Shown: piece after piece, positions 26,010 to 34,357 of the stretch
How positions within the stretch are numbered: the stretch's first letter is position 1
Layout of the letters: every line of letters starts with the position of its first letter
NCBI RefSeq assembly: GCF_000718305.1
Contig: NZ_JOFQ01000019.1
Span: forward strand, 1-64,000
Source of the DNA: Streptomyces niger
Lineage (GTDB): Bacteria > Actinomycetota > Actinomycetes > Streptomycetales > Streptomycetaceae
Length of the DNA stretch: 64,000 bases
Reading direction: 5' to 3'
Notes under the pieces: generated by a model
The model's database searches: none
What the model was told of the DNA's origin: nothing
The model's input: only the letters and a program-made list of their open reading frames with translations
Made by a program: the position numbers and the translations under genes

Positions 26010-26873
26010 GTGGCGGATACCGCCATGCCGGAATCTGCGGAATCCGACGGCTCCGAAGGGACCGTCGAACGACTGCCGGTGCCGGGAGCACCGGTGACAG
26101 GATTGCCGGCCGCGCGGACGGCCGGCCGGGCCGCCGACGGGGACGACCCACTGGACCGGGCCGTCTGGCGACTCCGCTCCCGCGGCTGCTGGGAGGACGC
26201 GGCCGCCCTGCTGGAACCACACACCGCCGCACACGCGCCCACCGCGCTGCACCGTGCGGCGCTCCTCGTGGAGCGCTGCATGTTCACCTGCGCCGGCTGG
26301 GCCGAGGCCGAGGACGCCCTGCGGTACGCCGAGGCCCGCGCGGCCACCGACGACGAACGCGGCGACGCGGCCTGCGAGCGCGGCCATCTCGCCTACACCG
26401 CCACGGTGCTGGGCGTACGGGACCGCGCCGACGAGGCCCGCGCCGCACTCGGCCGCGCCGCCGCCCTGCTGCCGCCCACGGCGCCGGGGCGCGCGCTGCT
26501 GGACTACCGGCGCGGCCTGATGGCCGAGCACATCGCCGACAGCCCGCAGTCCGCGCGCGCCGCCTACCGCCGCGCGCACGCCGCCGCCACCGCCCAGGAA
26601 GACCCGCTGCTGCTCTCCTTCACCTGGCGGCACCTGGCCGGACTCGCCCTCCGCGACGGCGAGTTGGCCGAAGCCCGGCACGGCTTCGCCGAATCCCTGC
26701 GGATCCGCGAGGAACTGGGCTACCTCATCGGCACGGCCCCGGCCCTCGCCGCCCTTGCCGACGCCGCGCCCGAAGAGGAGGCGCCCCGCCTCCGCGCCGA
26801 GGCCGCCCGCCTCTTCCGCCTCATGGGCGGCGTCCCCACCTGGCTCGCGGACCACCTGCCGACGGCGGCGTAG
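26010..26873 (+). CDS. Alpha-helical repeat protein of unknown function (TPR-like)
   Basis: The 287-residue product is rich in Ala, Arg and Glu, with regularly spaced helix pairs: RAALLVERCMFTCAGWAEAE, ALRYAEARAATDDERGDAA and LLDYRRGLMAEHIADSPQSA, which resemble degenerate TPR units. The first 45 residues look disordered. GTG at 26010 is chosen because GGGGAGGG ends 4 bases upstream; an ATG five codons later is the alternative. No catalytic motif or membrane segment is visible. It may be a scaffold or a regulator's helical domain without a DNA-binding part. It converges on the GntR gene across a 111-bp gap containing three copies of GGACGGCCGCG. Confidence 0.65.
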   Translation: MADTAMPESAESDGSEGTVERLPVPGAPVTGLPAARTAGRAADGDDPLDRAVWRLRSRGCWEDAAALLEPHTAAHAPTALHRAALLVERCMFTCAGWAEAEDALRYAEARAATDDERGDAACERGHLAYTATVLGVRDRADEARAALGRAAALLPPTAPGRALLDYRRGLMAEHIADSPQSARAAYRRAHAAATAQEDPLLLSFTWRHLAGLALRDGELAEARHGFAESLRIREELGYLIGTAPALAALADAAPEEEAPRLRAEAARLFRLMGGVPTWLADHLPTAA

Positions 26874-26984
26874 GAACGCGCCGGCGGACGCCACGGGGCC
26901 GGGCCGGAAGACTGCGACTCAGCGGCGGGACGGCCGCGGCCGAGCCGTCGGACGGCCGCGGCCCGGTGGCCGGACGGCCGCGCC

Positions 26985-27827
26985 TCAGTGCGGCAGCCGC
27001 GCGCTCGTGAGGTGGTCGCGGAGGATGCGTTCGGCGAGGGCCGGGTCCTGGGCCGCGAGGGCGTCGAGGAGCGCCATGTGATCGGCGGCGTCGGCCAGGA
27101 GGTCGGCGACGCCCGCCGTCGCACCGCCGCAGGGCCGGCCCGCGCGGCGGTGCAGGTCGTCGGCGACCAGCGTCAGCTGCCGGTTGCCGGTCAGGGCGAG
27201 GAGCGCACGGTGGAAGGCCCGGTCGGCCTCCGCGTACGCCACGCAGTCGCCGTGGCCCGCGGCCGTGACGGTCGCGGCGGCCGACGGGCGCAGCTCCTCC
27301 CACCGCTCGGGCGGCAGCGCGCGGGCCAGCCGCAGCACGGCCGGTATCTCCAGCATCGCCCGCACCTCGGCCAGCTCGGCGAGGTCACGAGGGGTGCGCT
27401 CGGCGACCCGGAAACCGCGGTTGGGCACCACCTCGACCGCGCCCTCGACGGCGAGCTGCTGCATCGCCTCGCGGACCGGGGTGGGGGACACGCCGAAGCT
27501 CTCGGCGAGCGCGGGCGCCGAGTAGACGGCGCCGGGCGCCAGCTCGCCGGAGAGCAGGGAGTCGCGCAGCGCCGCCAGGACCTGCGCGCGTACGGAGTGC
27601 CGCTGGGGCTTGCGTACGGCCGCGGCGGGGGGCGGCGCGGCCACGGCGTGGGTGCGTGCGGCGGGCCCGGTGTCCCCGCGGGAGTCGCTGCCCGGCGCCG
27701 GCGCTGCCGGTACCCGCTGCGCGCCGTCCGCGTCGGCGGGATGGCGCCCGCGGGCCGCCTCGGCGCGCCCCCGAGCGGGCACGCGGGCGCGTATTCGCGG
27801 GGGCTGCTCTGCCGCGCGCTGCTCCAT
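26985..27827 (-). CDS. GntR-family (FCD) transcriptional regulator
   Basis: The 280-residue protein has a long Pro/Ala/Arg-rich N-terminal tail (about 1-75), a winged helix-turn-helix (about 78-145: LRDSLLSGELAPGAVYSAPA, then FGVSPTPVREAMQQLAVEGA) and an FCD ligand-binding domain (about 150-270) with the usual acidic/His metal-site pattern (ADRAFHRALLALTGN). FCD regulators respond to carboxylic acids and repress transport or catabolic genes. The ATG at 27827 is backed by AGGAGGT 5 bases upstream. It diverges from the FhuF-like gene; the iron box at 27899-27917 lies between them. The target is unknown. Confidence 0.88.
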   Translation of the reverse strand: MEQRAAEQPPRIRARVPARGRAEAARGRHPADADGAQRVPAAPAPGSDSRGDTGPAARTHAVAAPPPAAAVRKPQRHSVRAQVLAALRDSLLSGELAPGAVYSAPALAESFGVSPTPVREAMQQLAVEGAVEVVPNRGFRVAERTPRDLAELAEVRAMLEIPAVLRLARALPPERWEELRPSAAATVTAAGHGDCVAYAEADRAFHRALLALTGNRQLTLVADDLHRRAGRPCGGATAGVADLLADAADHMALLDALAAQDPALAERILRDHLTSARLPH

Positions 27828-27898
27828 GGGGTACCTCCTGAATGTCCTGTTGCACCCTAGGCGGCCCCCGCCGCAGGTCAAACCCCGGAGTCATCCGC

Positions 27899-27917
27899 TA
27901 AGGTAAGCCTTACCTGC
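27899..27917. promoter_or_regulatory. IdeR/DmdR-type iron box
   Basis: The core AGGTAAG-C-CTTACCT (27901-27915) is a perfect 7-1-7 palindrome; the 19-mer agrees with the actinobacterial iron-box consensus TWAGGTWAGSCTWACCTWA except for the last two bases. It ends 28 bases before the FhuF-like gene and 72 bases from the divergent GntR start. Binding by an iron-loaded DmdR/IdeR repressor is inferred. Confidence 0.85.
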
Positions 27918-27945
27918 CAACGACAGCGATTCGGTGGTCCTCCGC

Positions 27946-28794
27946 ATGGCTTCTTCCGCTCTCGCCGCCCCGCCGTCCCCTTCCCCCGTCACGGGGGCCT
28001 ATGCCCGGCTCACCGAGGTGTTCCCCCACCTGCGCGTCACCGAGCTCGGCCCGGCGGACCCGGCCCCGGCGGGCGAGCGCTGGACCGGCGCGGCGGAGCT
28101 GGCGGCCGGCGGCGCGACCCTGGACGCCTTCCTGGCCTGGGACGCCGCGCAGGTGGTCGAGAACTACGGGAAGCAGGCGCGTCCCGACGTGGTCGCCAGC
28201 TTCGGACTGCACCGCTACGCCTGGCCCGCCTGCCTGCTGATCACCATGCCGTGGTTCCTGCACCGCCGGGTGCCCCGGCTCCCCGCCGACGCCGTCTTCT
28301 TCCCGCGCGAGCTGGGCCACGCGGTCGTACGGATCACCTCCTTCGCGTGCCTGCCCGGCGATCCGGCGGCCGAGCTGCCGGGCGCCGCGGTCGTCCCCGA
28401 CGAGGAGGCCCTGCGCGCCGAGGTGCGGTCCGCCGTGGCCGAACACCTCGCACCCGTACTGGACGGCTTCCGCCCCCGCGTACGGCGCGGGCCGCGCGCC
28501 CTGTGGGGCATGGCGACGGACGAGATCGTCGAGGGCCTGTGGTACCTCGGCCACCTGCTCGGCGAGGAGCCGCGCGCGGTGGCCGAAGTGGAGCGGCTGC
28601 TGCCGGGCGCGACGGCGCCGTACGTGGGCGGCGCGGGCTTCCGCGAGCTGACCGGCCCGGCCGGGGAGAAGCTCGCGACGCGGGACCGTGCGAGCTGCTG
28701 CATGTTCTACACGGTGCGTCCGGAGGACACCTGCGTCACCTGTCCGCGTACTTGTGACGCGGACCGGGTCGCGCGACTGACCGCGAGCGCCTGA
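27946..28794 (+). CDS. FhuF-like ferric-siderophore reductase
   Basis: A 282-residue cytoplasmic protein ending in the FhuF [2Fe-2S] signature Cys-Cys-x10-Cys-x2-Cys (SCCMFYTVRPEDTCVTCPR). Such proteins reduce ferric iron in imported siderophores, releasing it. The rest of the chain is a soluble alpha/beta domain without other cofactor motifs. The ATG at 27946 is preferred over the in-frame GTG at 27934 because GGTGG lies 8 bases before it and nothing suitable precedes the GTG; both remain possible. The iron box immediately upstream implies induction in iron limitation. A short hairpin at 28813-28834 probably ends the transcript. Confidence 0.87.
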   Translation: MASSALAAPPSPSPVTGAYARLTEVFPHLRVTELGPADPAPAGERWTGAAELAAGGATLDAFLAWDAAQVVENYGKQARPDVVASFGLHRYAWPACLLITMPWFLHRRVPRLPADAVFFPRELGHAVVRITSFACLPGDPAAELPGAAVVPDEEALRAEVRSAVAEHLAPVLDGFRPRVRRGPRALWGMATDEIVEGLWYLGHLLGEEPRAVAEVERLLPGATAPYVGGAGFRELTGPAGEKLATRDRASCCMFYTVRPEDTCVTCPRTCDADRVARLTASA

Positions 28795-28812
28795 CCCCGA
28801 GCCAGTTCCCCG

Positions 28813-28834
28813 CCGTCACCTGAACGAGTGACGG
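28813..28834 (+). terminator. Hairpin after the FhuF-like gene
   Basis: CCGTCAC (28813-28819) pairs with GTGACGG (28828-28834) around 8 bases, 18 bases after the stop. There is no T-run. It is the only terminator candidate before the DUF2637 gene. Confidence 0.5.
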
Positions 28835-29001
28835 TAATCGAACTCAACTGCCGCCCCTCTCAAGGGTGTGCGAACAGTTCCCCCCTCCTGGCGGGCCCGT
28901 GCGCCTCCTTGGTGTCCTCTTGCCCCGAAAGCCCCTGCGGATCCGGCCGACTCCGTCAGGATGTCGCGCGAAAACGCGTATCGCGAAGCAAGGGGTCCCA
29001 G

Positions 29002-30135
29002 ATGGCAATGACGGACATATCGCTGGACTGGCTCGTCCCGGGAGCCCTGCTGCTCATCGGCGTCTCCGCAGCCGTCGCCGTGGTGCTGCGCGGCAAGCGC
29101 GGCCCGGCGAAGACGGCGACCGAGGATTCCTGGGAGCGCAGCGAGGAGCGCCGGCGCCGCAAGGAGGCCGTCTACGGCTCGGCGGCCTACCTGCTGCTCT
29201 TCTGCTGTGCCGCGGTGGCCGCCGCACTCTCCTTCCACGGCCTGGTCGGCTTCGGCCGGCAGAACCTCAACCTCTCCGGGGGCTGGGAGTACCTGGTGCC
29301 GTTCGGCCTCGACGGCGCCGCGATGTTCTGCTCCGTACTCGCCGTGCGCGAGGCCAGCCACGGTGACGCGGCGCTCGGCTCCCGGATGCTGGTGTGGACG
29401 TTCGCGGGCGCGGCCGCGTGGTTCAACTGGGTGCACGCGCCGCGCGGCCTGGACCACGCGGGCGCACCGCAGTTCTTCGCGGGCATGTCGCTGTCGGCCG
29501 CCGTCCTCTTCGACCGCGCGCTGAAGCAGACCCGCCGGGCGGCGCTGCGTGAACAGGGCCTGGTGCCGCGGCCGCTGCCGCAGATCCGCATGGTGCGCTG
29601 GCTCCGCGCCCCGCGCGAGACCTTCGCCGCCTGGTCGCTGATGCTGCTGGAGGGTGTGCGGAGCCTGGACGAGGCGGTCGAGGAGGTACGCGAGGACCGC
29701 CGCGAGCGGGAGCGCAGCCGGCGGCGCCGGCGCGAGCACCGGAAGCTGGACCGGGCCCGGGTACGGGCACTGAACCGGCAGCACCGGTGGGGCCGCGGCG
29801 CCCGCCAGGTGCCGGCCGTGGACGCCGGGCGGCCCGCTGCGCAGCAGCCCGGGGCGCCGGCCATCGAGGGCCAGGCGGCCGGAGCACCGGCAGCGGGGGG
29901 CCGGGCCGCCGAGAACCCCGCACTCGACGGCCCGGCGGCCGGCGACGGCACGGCCGTCGGTGACGCGTCCCGGTCCCGTCCCACGCTGAAAGCCGTGACC
30001 GGCCGCGCCGGCGGCGGTGCCGAGCGGCCCGGCGGGCGGACCGTCGACCTCACCTCCGAGGACGACACCCAGGCGCTTCCGCGGCTGGACTCCCTGGAGG
30101 AGAAGCTCGCCGAGATCGAGCGGCAGTTCGGCTGA
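29002..30135 (+). CDS. DUF2637 membrane protein
   Basis: A 377-residue protein with four to five hydrophobic helices in its first half: about 7-29 (LVPGALLLIGVSAAVAVVL), 57-80 (YLLLFCCAAVAAALSFHGLV), 92-113, 130-148 and 155-172. This is the DUF2637 pattern, common in actinobacteria and in some conjugative elements (SpdB-like). The second half is cytoplasmic: a basic coiled-coil (about 215-270, rich in Glu/Arg) and an Ala/Gly/Pro-rich disordered stretch, ending in an acidic LEEKLAEIERQFG helix. ATG at 29002 follows AAGGGG 7 bases upstream. Its role is unknown; a link to septation or DNA transfer has only been proposed for relatives. Confidence 0.82.
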   Translation: MAMTDISLDWLVPGALLLIGVSAAVAVVLRGKRGPAKTATEDSWERSEERRRRKEAVYGSAAYLLLFCCAAVAAALSFHGLVGFGRQNLNLSGGWEYLVPFGLDGAAMFCSVLAVREASHGDAALGSRMLVWTFAGAAAWFNWVHAPRGLDHAGAPQFFAGMSLSAAVLFDRALKQTRRAALREQGLVPRPLPQIRMVRWLRAPRETFAAWSLMLLEGVRSLDEAVEEVREDRRERERSRRRRREHRKLDRARVRALNRQHRWGRGARQVPAVDAGRPAAQQPGAPAIEGQAAGAPAAGGRAAENPALDGPAAGDGTAVGDASRSRPTLKAVTGRAGGGAERPGGRTVDLTSEDDTQALPRLDSLEEKLAEIERQFG

Positions 30136-30167
30136 GCACACCGTGTCCCGGGGCACGGGAGAGCGGC

Positions 30168-30216
30168 GGGGGGGGGGGCGGGGGCCGGCGCCCCCCCCCC
30201 CCGCGGGGGGCGGGGG
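30168..30216. repeat. G/C homopolymer tract
   Basis: Runs of G11 (30168-30178), G5, C12 (30191-30202), G6 and G5 lie within 49 bases and can fold back on each other. It begins 33 bases after the DUF2637 stop, exactly where the convergent ATPase gene loses its similarity. Such a tract is rare even at this GC content and is a classic place for assembly collapse. Confidence 0.85.
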
Positions 30217-30217
30217 C

Positions 30218-30549
30218 CGCTCGGTGTGCACCAGCGCGTTGGTCACCAGCTCGCTGATGAGCAGCTCCGCGATGTCCGACCTGCCGGTCTCCCCCCAGTG
30301 GAGCAGCAGGTGACGCAGGTCCTTGCGGACGTCCGCGACCGCCGTGAGGTCGGCGCGGCGCAGCCGGCGCCGGATGGCTCTCGGCCGCTGCCCTTCGGTC
30401 CATGTGTCGATGCAGGTGTCGACAGGCCCGGTGATCGGCCCGTCGCCCCGTCCGTGCACCTGCTCGCCCCGTACAGGCTGACGATTCATCCTCCCCGCCC
30501 CGAGCGTTTCCGTGTCGCCGATCTTCCGGACAACCTCACGGTGATCCAT
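30218..30549 (-). pseudogene. Truncated anti-sigma-type ATP-binding protein (HATPase fold)
   Basis: On the minus strand from about 30549 (ATG of MDHREVVRKIGDTETLG; an ATG at 30489 is the alternative) the frame encodes the start of an RsbW-like ATPase: RRLRRADLTAVADVRKDLR, then ELLISELVTNALVHTERP, which contains the N-box asparagine. Similarity ends abruptly at the G/C tract; the ATP-lid and G-box region expected in the next 60-70 residues is absent, and the frame runs on antisense through the DUF2637 gene. Either the gene is truly broken, or bases were lost from the assembly at the homopolymers. Streptomyces has many such kinases, usually 140-170 residues. Confidence 0.65.
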
Positions 30550-30865
30550 GCCCACCGGCGGACCCCCCAAGCTTCGTCCCGTGCTTCCGCATATGCCATG
30601 GGATGCCCGATTGGTACCGACCAAGCGCCGGCCGGGCGGCCATGACAAGGGCGGAGTCCCGGCCGCCGCGCCGCCGTCCGTAGGGCGAATTCGCCTCCGC
30701 TGCCGACCGGCCCGCTGCCGCAGCCGGTGCGCCGCCTCCGGTGGAGCCGTCGAGGGGGTGGCTCCATCGAGTGGCCCGGTGCGTCTACGTCCGCGTCCGG
30801 GCGGCTACGGCAGGCCGTCGCAGCCCGGAAGCTCCTGACGTCTCCTGCCACCGCCGGGCACACGT

Positions 30866-30883
30866 GCGGGGCATGTGCCCCGC
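30866..30883 (-). terminator. Terminator of poxB; surrounding gap
   Basis: GCGGGGC (30866-30872) pairs with GCCCCGC (30877-30883) around ATGT, 15 bases beyond the poxB stop on the minus strand. The rest of the 348-bp gap 30550-30897 contains a 12-bp perfect palindrome GGCGAATTCGCC (30684-30695) and no convincing gene. Confidence 0.5.
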
Positions 30884-30897
30884 TGGGCGGTGACGGC

Positions 30898-32640
30898 TCA
30901 CATGCGCGGGATGTTGCGGAGATTGGACCGGGCCATCTGCACCATCCGACCCACTCCCCCGTCCAGCACGATCTTGCCGGCGGAGAGCGCGAACCCGGTC
31001 ACCATGTCCGCGCTGATCTTCGGCGGAATGGACAGCGCGTTCGGGTCGGTGACGACGTCCACGAGCGCGGGACCGTTGTGCTTGAAGGCGTCCCGCAGCG
31101 CGCCGCGCAGCTGCTTCGGCTTCTCCACCCGGACGCCGTACGCGCCCGCGGCCCTGGCGATGGCGGCGAAGTCGGGGTTGTGGTTGTCGGTGCCGTACGA
31201 GGGCAGCCCGGCCACCAGCATCTCCAGCTCGACCATGCCGAGCGAGGAGTTGTTGAACAGTACGACCTTCACCGGCAGGTTGTGCTGCACCAGGGTGAGG
31301 AAGTCGCCCATGAGCATGGCGAAGCCGCCGTCCCCCGACATCGAGACGACCTGCCGCCGGCGGTCCGTCAGCTGGGCGCCGATCGCCTGCGGCAGGGCGT
31401 TGGCCATCGAGCCGTGGGTGAACGAACCGATGACGCGGCGGCGCCCGTTGGGGGTGAGGTAGCGCGCCGCCCAGACGTTGCACATGCCCGTGTCGACCGT
31501 GAAGACCGCATCGTCGGAGGCCTCCTCGTCCAGCACGGAGGCGACGAACTCGGGGTGGATCGGCACGTGCTTGTCGACCTTGCGGGTGTACGCCTTGACC
31601 ACGCCTTCCAGCGCGTCGGCGTGCTTCTTCAGCATCCGGTCCAGGAAGCGGCGGTTCTTCTTCTCCTCGACCAGCGGGGTCAGGCAGCGCAAGGTCTCGC
31701 GCACGTCGCCCCAGACGGCGAGGTCGAGCGTGGAGCGGCGGCCGAGGTGCTCGGCGCGCACGTCCACCTGCACGATCGGCACGTCCTTCGGCAGGAAGGC
31801 GTTGTACGGGAAGTCCGTGCCGAGCAGGATCAGCAGATCGCATTCGTGCGTGGCCTCGTAGGCGGCGCCGTATCCGAGCAGACCGCTCATCCCGACGTCG
31901 AAAGGATTGTCGTACTGGATCCACTCCTTGCCGCGCAGTGCGTGGCCGACCGGTGACTTGATCTTCTCGGCCAGTTCCATGACCTCGGCGTGCGCGCCCG
32001 CCGTACCGCTGCCGCAGAACAGCGTGACCTTGCCGGCCTCGTCGATCATGCGGGCGAGCTGGGCGATCTCCGCATCACCCGGGCGGACGGAGGGCCGCGA
32101 GGTGACGAGCGCGTGCTCCTCGGCGCGCTCGGGCGCCGCCTCCCCCGCGATGTCGCCGGGCAGCGCGACCACCGAGACGCCGCTGCGGCCCACCGCGTGC
32201 TGGATCGCGGTCTGCAGGACGCGCGGCATCTGGCGGGTGTTGGAGATCAGCTCGCAGTAATGGCTGCACTCCTGGAAGAGCTGGTCGGGATGGGTCTCCT
32301 GGAAGAAGCTCGTGCCGATCTCGCTGGAGGGGATGTGCGAGGCCAGGGCCAGGACGGGGGCCATCGAACGGTGCGCGTCGAAGAGGCCGTTGATGAGGTG
32401 GAGGTTGCCCGGGCCGCAGGACCCGGCGCAGGCCGCGAGCCGGCCGGTGATCTGCGCCTCGGCGCCGGCCGCGAACGCCGCGACCTCCTCGTGCCGGACC
32501 TGGACCCACTCGACGGCCGAGGTGCGGCGGATGGCGTCGACGACGGGGTTCAGGCTGTCGCCGACGACCCCGTAGAGCCGCTTGACCCCGGCGCGCGCCA
32601 GGATGTCGACGAACTGCTCGGCCACGGTCTGCTTCGCCAT
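30898..32640 (-). CDS. poxB: Pyruvate dehydrogenase (quinone)/pyruvate oxidase-like ThDP enzyme
   Basis: The 580-residue enzyme has all three ThDP-family domains. The PYR domain carries the activating glutamate in VQVRHEEVAAFAAGAE, the central domain binds FAD, and the PP domain has the ThDP motif SGDGGFAMLMGDFLTL ending in VVLFNN. The pattern matches PoxB, which decarboxylates pyruvate to acetate and CO2 and passes electrons to quinones at the membrane. Acetolactate synthase is less likely because of the PoxB-type GTDFPYNAFLP and NSSLGMVELEM segments. The ATG at 32640 follows AAGGG; the longer frame adds an unlikely extension. It stands alone on the minus strand, with a hairpin after its stop. 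Confidence 0.9.
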   Translation of the reverse strand: MAKQTVAEQFVDILARAGVKRLYGVVGDSLNPVVDAIRRTSAVEWVQVRHEEVAAFAAGAEAQITGRLAACAGSCGPGNLHLINGLFDAHRSMAPVLALASHIPSSEIGTSFFQETHPDQLFQECSHYCELISNTRQMPRVLQTAIQHAVGRSGVSVVALPGDIAGEAAPERAEEHALVTSRPSVRPGDAEIAQLARMIDEAGKVTLFCGSGTAGAHAEVMELAEKIKSPVGHALRGKEWIQYDNPFDVGMSGLLGYGAAYEATHECDLLILLGTDFPYNAFLPKDVPIVQVDVRAEHLGRRSTLDLAVWGDVRETLRCLTPLVEEKKNRRFLDRMLKKHADALEGVVKAYTRKVDKHVPIHPEFVASVLDEEASDDAVFTVDTGMCNVWAARYLTPNGRRRVIGSFTHGSMANALPQAIGAQLTDRRRQVVSMSGDGGFAMLMGDFLTLVQHNLPVKVVLFNNSSLGMVELEMLVAGLPSYGTDNHNPDFAAIARAAGAYGVRVEKPKQLRGALRDAFKHNGPALVDVVTDPNALSIPPKISADMVTGFALSAGKIVLDGGVGRMVQMARSNLRNIPRM

Positions 32641-32800
32641 CGCGCGCACGCCCTTCGGGTGGGGATCAGTGGCTCGCACCGCTCGCGGGATTTTGCCCGC
32701 TTTTGCGGCATCGGATCGGTTCTACCACTGAACTCCGGGGCGGCCCCGGAAGGCGTACGGCGTGCTGCGGGGCCCGGCCCCCGCGTCCCCCGGCTGCCCT

Positions 32801-34294
32801 TCAGCTGTCCCAGACCGCGGCGGCCGTACGGTCCTTCGCGTGCCCCTGGAGGCGCAGCTGGGCGTCGGCCAGGAAGGCGGTCAGCCCCGGCGGCTCGGTC
32901 TCGGCCCACCGCCCGGCCAGCCGCGCGGCGAAGTCGGGCGCCTCGCGCAGCGGCTCGGCGAGGCCCGCGCTGCACAGCAGCAGGGTGTCCCCGGCACGGG
33001 CCACGGAGGCACGGAAGCGGAACGGTTCGCCTGCCGTGCCGGAAGGACCGCCGGCCATGGACCCGGCCGCCGGACCGGCCTCGCCGGTCGCCGGGCCGGC
33101 CCCTCCCGCTGCCGTACCTGCGGCTCCTTCCGCTGCCGTACCGGTCGCCCCCTCGGCCGGCTTCCCCGCGAACTCGGCGGCATCCGGCGCCGGGGTGATC
33201 CCGAGGTCCATCGTCGACTCCGGGTCGGCGAGGCCGCGCTGCGCCGGGATGCCGGCCGGCCGCGTGCCGTACCCGACGACCGGCCCGCCGGTCGCCCCCG
33301 CCGGGGGCGGCGGCTCCAGGTCCTGCCAGACGCCGTCCCGGAGCCGGAAGAGGCCGCCCCCGCCGACACCGAAGAAGACCCGGGTGCGGCAGGCCGGATC
33401 GGCGGGCAGCAGCAGGCAGCGCAGCGACGCGGTGTACGCGTGCGGCTCCAGGCCCAGCTCGGCGGCGCGGGCCCGCAGCCGGCCGTAGCCGCGGTCGGTG
33501 AGGCGCTGGAGCCCGGACCTGAGGGCTTCCCTGCGGCCGGTGCGGATGTCGTCGGCCAGCCGGGCTCCGGAGCGGCCGACGGCGGCACCGATCCACCGGC
33601 AGGCGTCCCGGGCTGCGCGGTGCCCCTCGGGCGAACCGTGCGCGCCGGAGGCGACCGCGACCAGGATCAGGGTCTGCCGCCCGGCGCCGAACCGGGCGGT
33701 GAGCAGGGCGTCGCGGCGCGGTTCGCCGCGGTAGCGCGCGGAGTCGCCCCGTATGGAGGCGGCGCGCAGCGTGAGCGTGCCGTACTGGGCGCCGTCCAGC
33801 TCGGTGTCCGGGACCAGCCCGGCGAGGTCGGCCGGGTCGGCGGCGGGCAGCGCGACGGGCTCCGCCGCGTACGCGGGCGGCCGGGCCCCGACGAACTCCA
33901 CGGCGGGCGGCGGCGGGTCGGTCCGGGGCCCGGCGGCCCGCGCGGCGACCGGCCACGGCTCGCCGGCCGGCGGCGCGGTGGGCGGCGGCACGACGGGCGG
34001 CGGCGCGGCAGGCGGGAAGTCCTCGACGGGCGACGGCGCGGTGGGCGGGGACTCGGCGACGGATGGCGGCACGGTGGGCGGGGCCTCCGCGACAGGCGGC
34101 GGCGCGGCAGGCGGGAACTCCTCGACGGGCTCGGGGTCGGTGGCGCCGACCGCGCGCAGGGCGGAGTCCACGCGGTCGTCGAGCGAGTCCGGCGCGCCCG
34201 AGGGCCCCGCGTCACCGGGTTCGCCGTCACCCGCTTCGTACAGTTCGCGCCACCAGTCGTCCTCGTGTCCGCGTGTGTCCCCCTGCTGACTCAT
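32801..34294 (-). CDS. Degenerate PP2C-like protein with proline-rich linker
   Basis: A 497-residue protein starting with the conserved DDWWRELYEAG segment, followed by a long Pro/Ala linker (about 55-130) built from PPAAPPPVAEAPPT-like repeats, and a PP2C-like domain (about 160-495). Metal-binding aspartates of true PP2C phosphatases are replaced: the DGxGG site reads VAVASGAHGSP and the LLLCSDGL site reads LLLCSAGLAE. It is therefore likely a pseudophosphatase. An Ala/Gly-rich insertion (about 390-435) interrupts the domain. Start ATG at 34294 agrees with the conserved N-terminus; a further in-frame ATG 14 codons upstream lacks support. Function unknown; a scaffold in Ser/Thr kinase signalling is a guess. 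Confidence 0.72.
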   Translation of the reverse strand: MSQQGDTRGHEDDWWRELYEAGDGEPGDAGPSGAPDSLDDRVDSALRAVGATDPEPVEEFPPAAPPPVAEAPPTVPPSVAESPPTAPSPVEDFPPAAPPPVVPPPTAPPAGEPWPVAARAAGPRTDPPPPAVEFVGARPPAYAAEPVALPAADPADLAGLVPDTELDGAQYGTLTLRAASIRGDSARYRGEPRRDALLTARFGAGRQTLILVAVASGAHGSPEGHRAARDACRWIGAAVGRSGARLADDIRTGRREALRSGLQRLTDRGYGRLRARAAELGLEPHAYTASLRCLLLPADPACRTRVFFGVGGGGLFRLRDGVWQDLEPPPPAGATGGPVVGYGTRPAGIPAQRGLADPESTMDLGITPAPDAAEFAGKPAEGATGTAAEGAAGTAAGGAGPATGEAGPAAGSMAGGPSGTAGEPFRFRASVARAGDTLLLCSAGLAEPLREAPDFAARLAGRWAETEPPGLTAFLADAQLRLQGHAKDRTAAAVWDS

Positions 34295-34357
34295 GCCCCG
34301 TATTGTCCCTCGCGGGCCCGCCGCGAAACAGTGCACAAAAGAGTGCTGGACGACGCG

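Noticed and set aside
26929..26982. Three GGACGGCCGCG copies between convergent genes as a regulatory array
   Set aside because: They are irregularly spaced, lie where both transcripts end, and resemble general GC-rich filler.
28816..30217. Extension of the ATPase relic into a 610-residue protein
   Set aside because: The extension is antisense to the DUF2637 gene and has no domain similarity; the ATPase similarity stops at the G/C tract.
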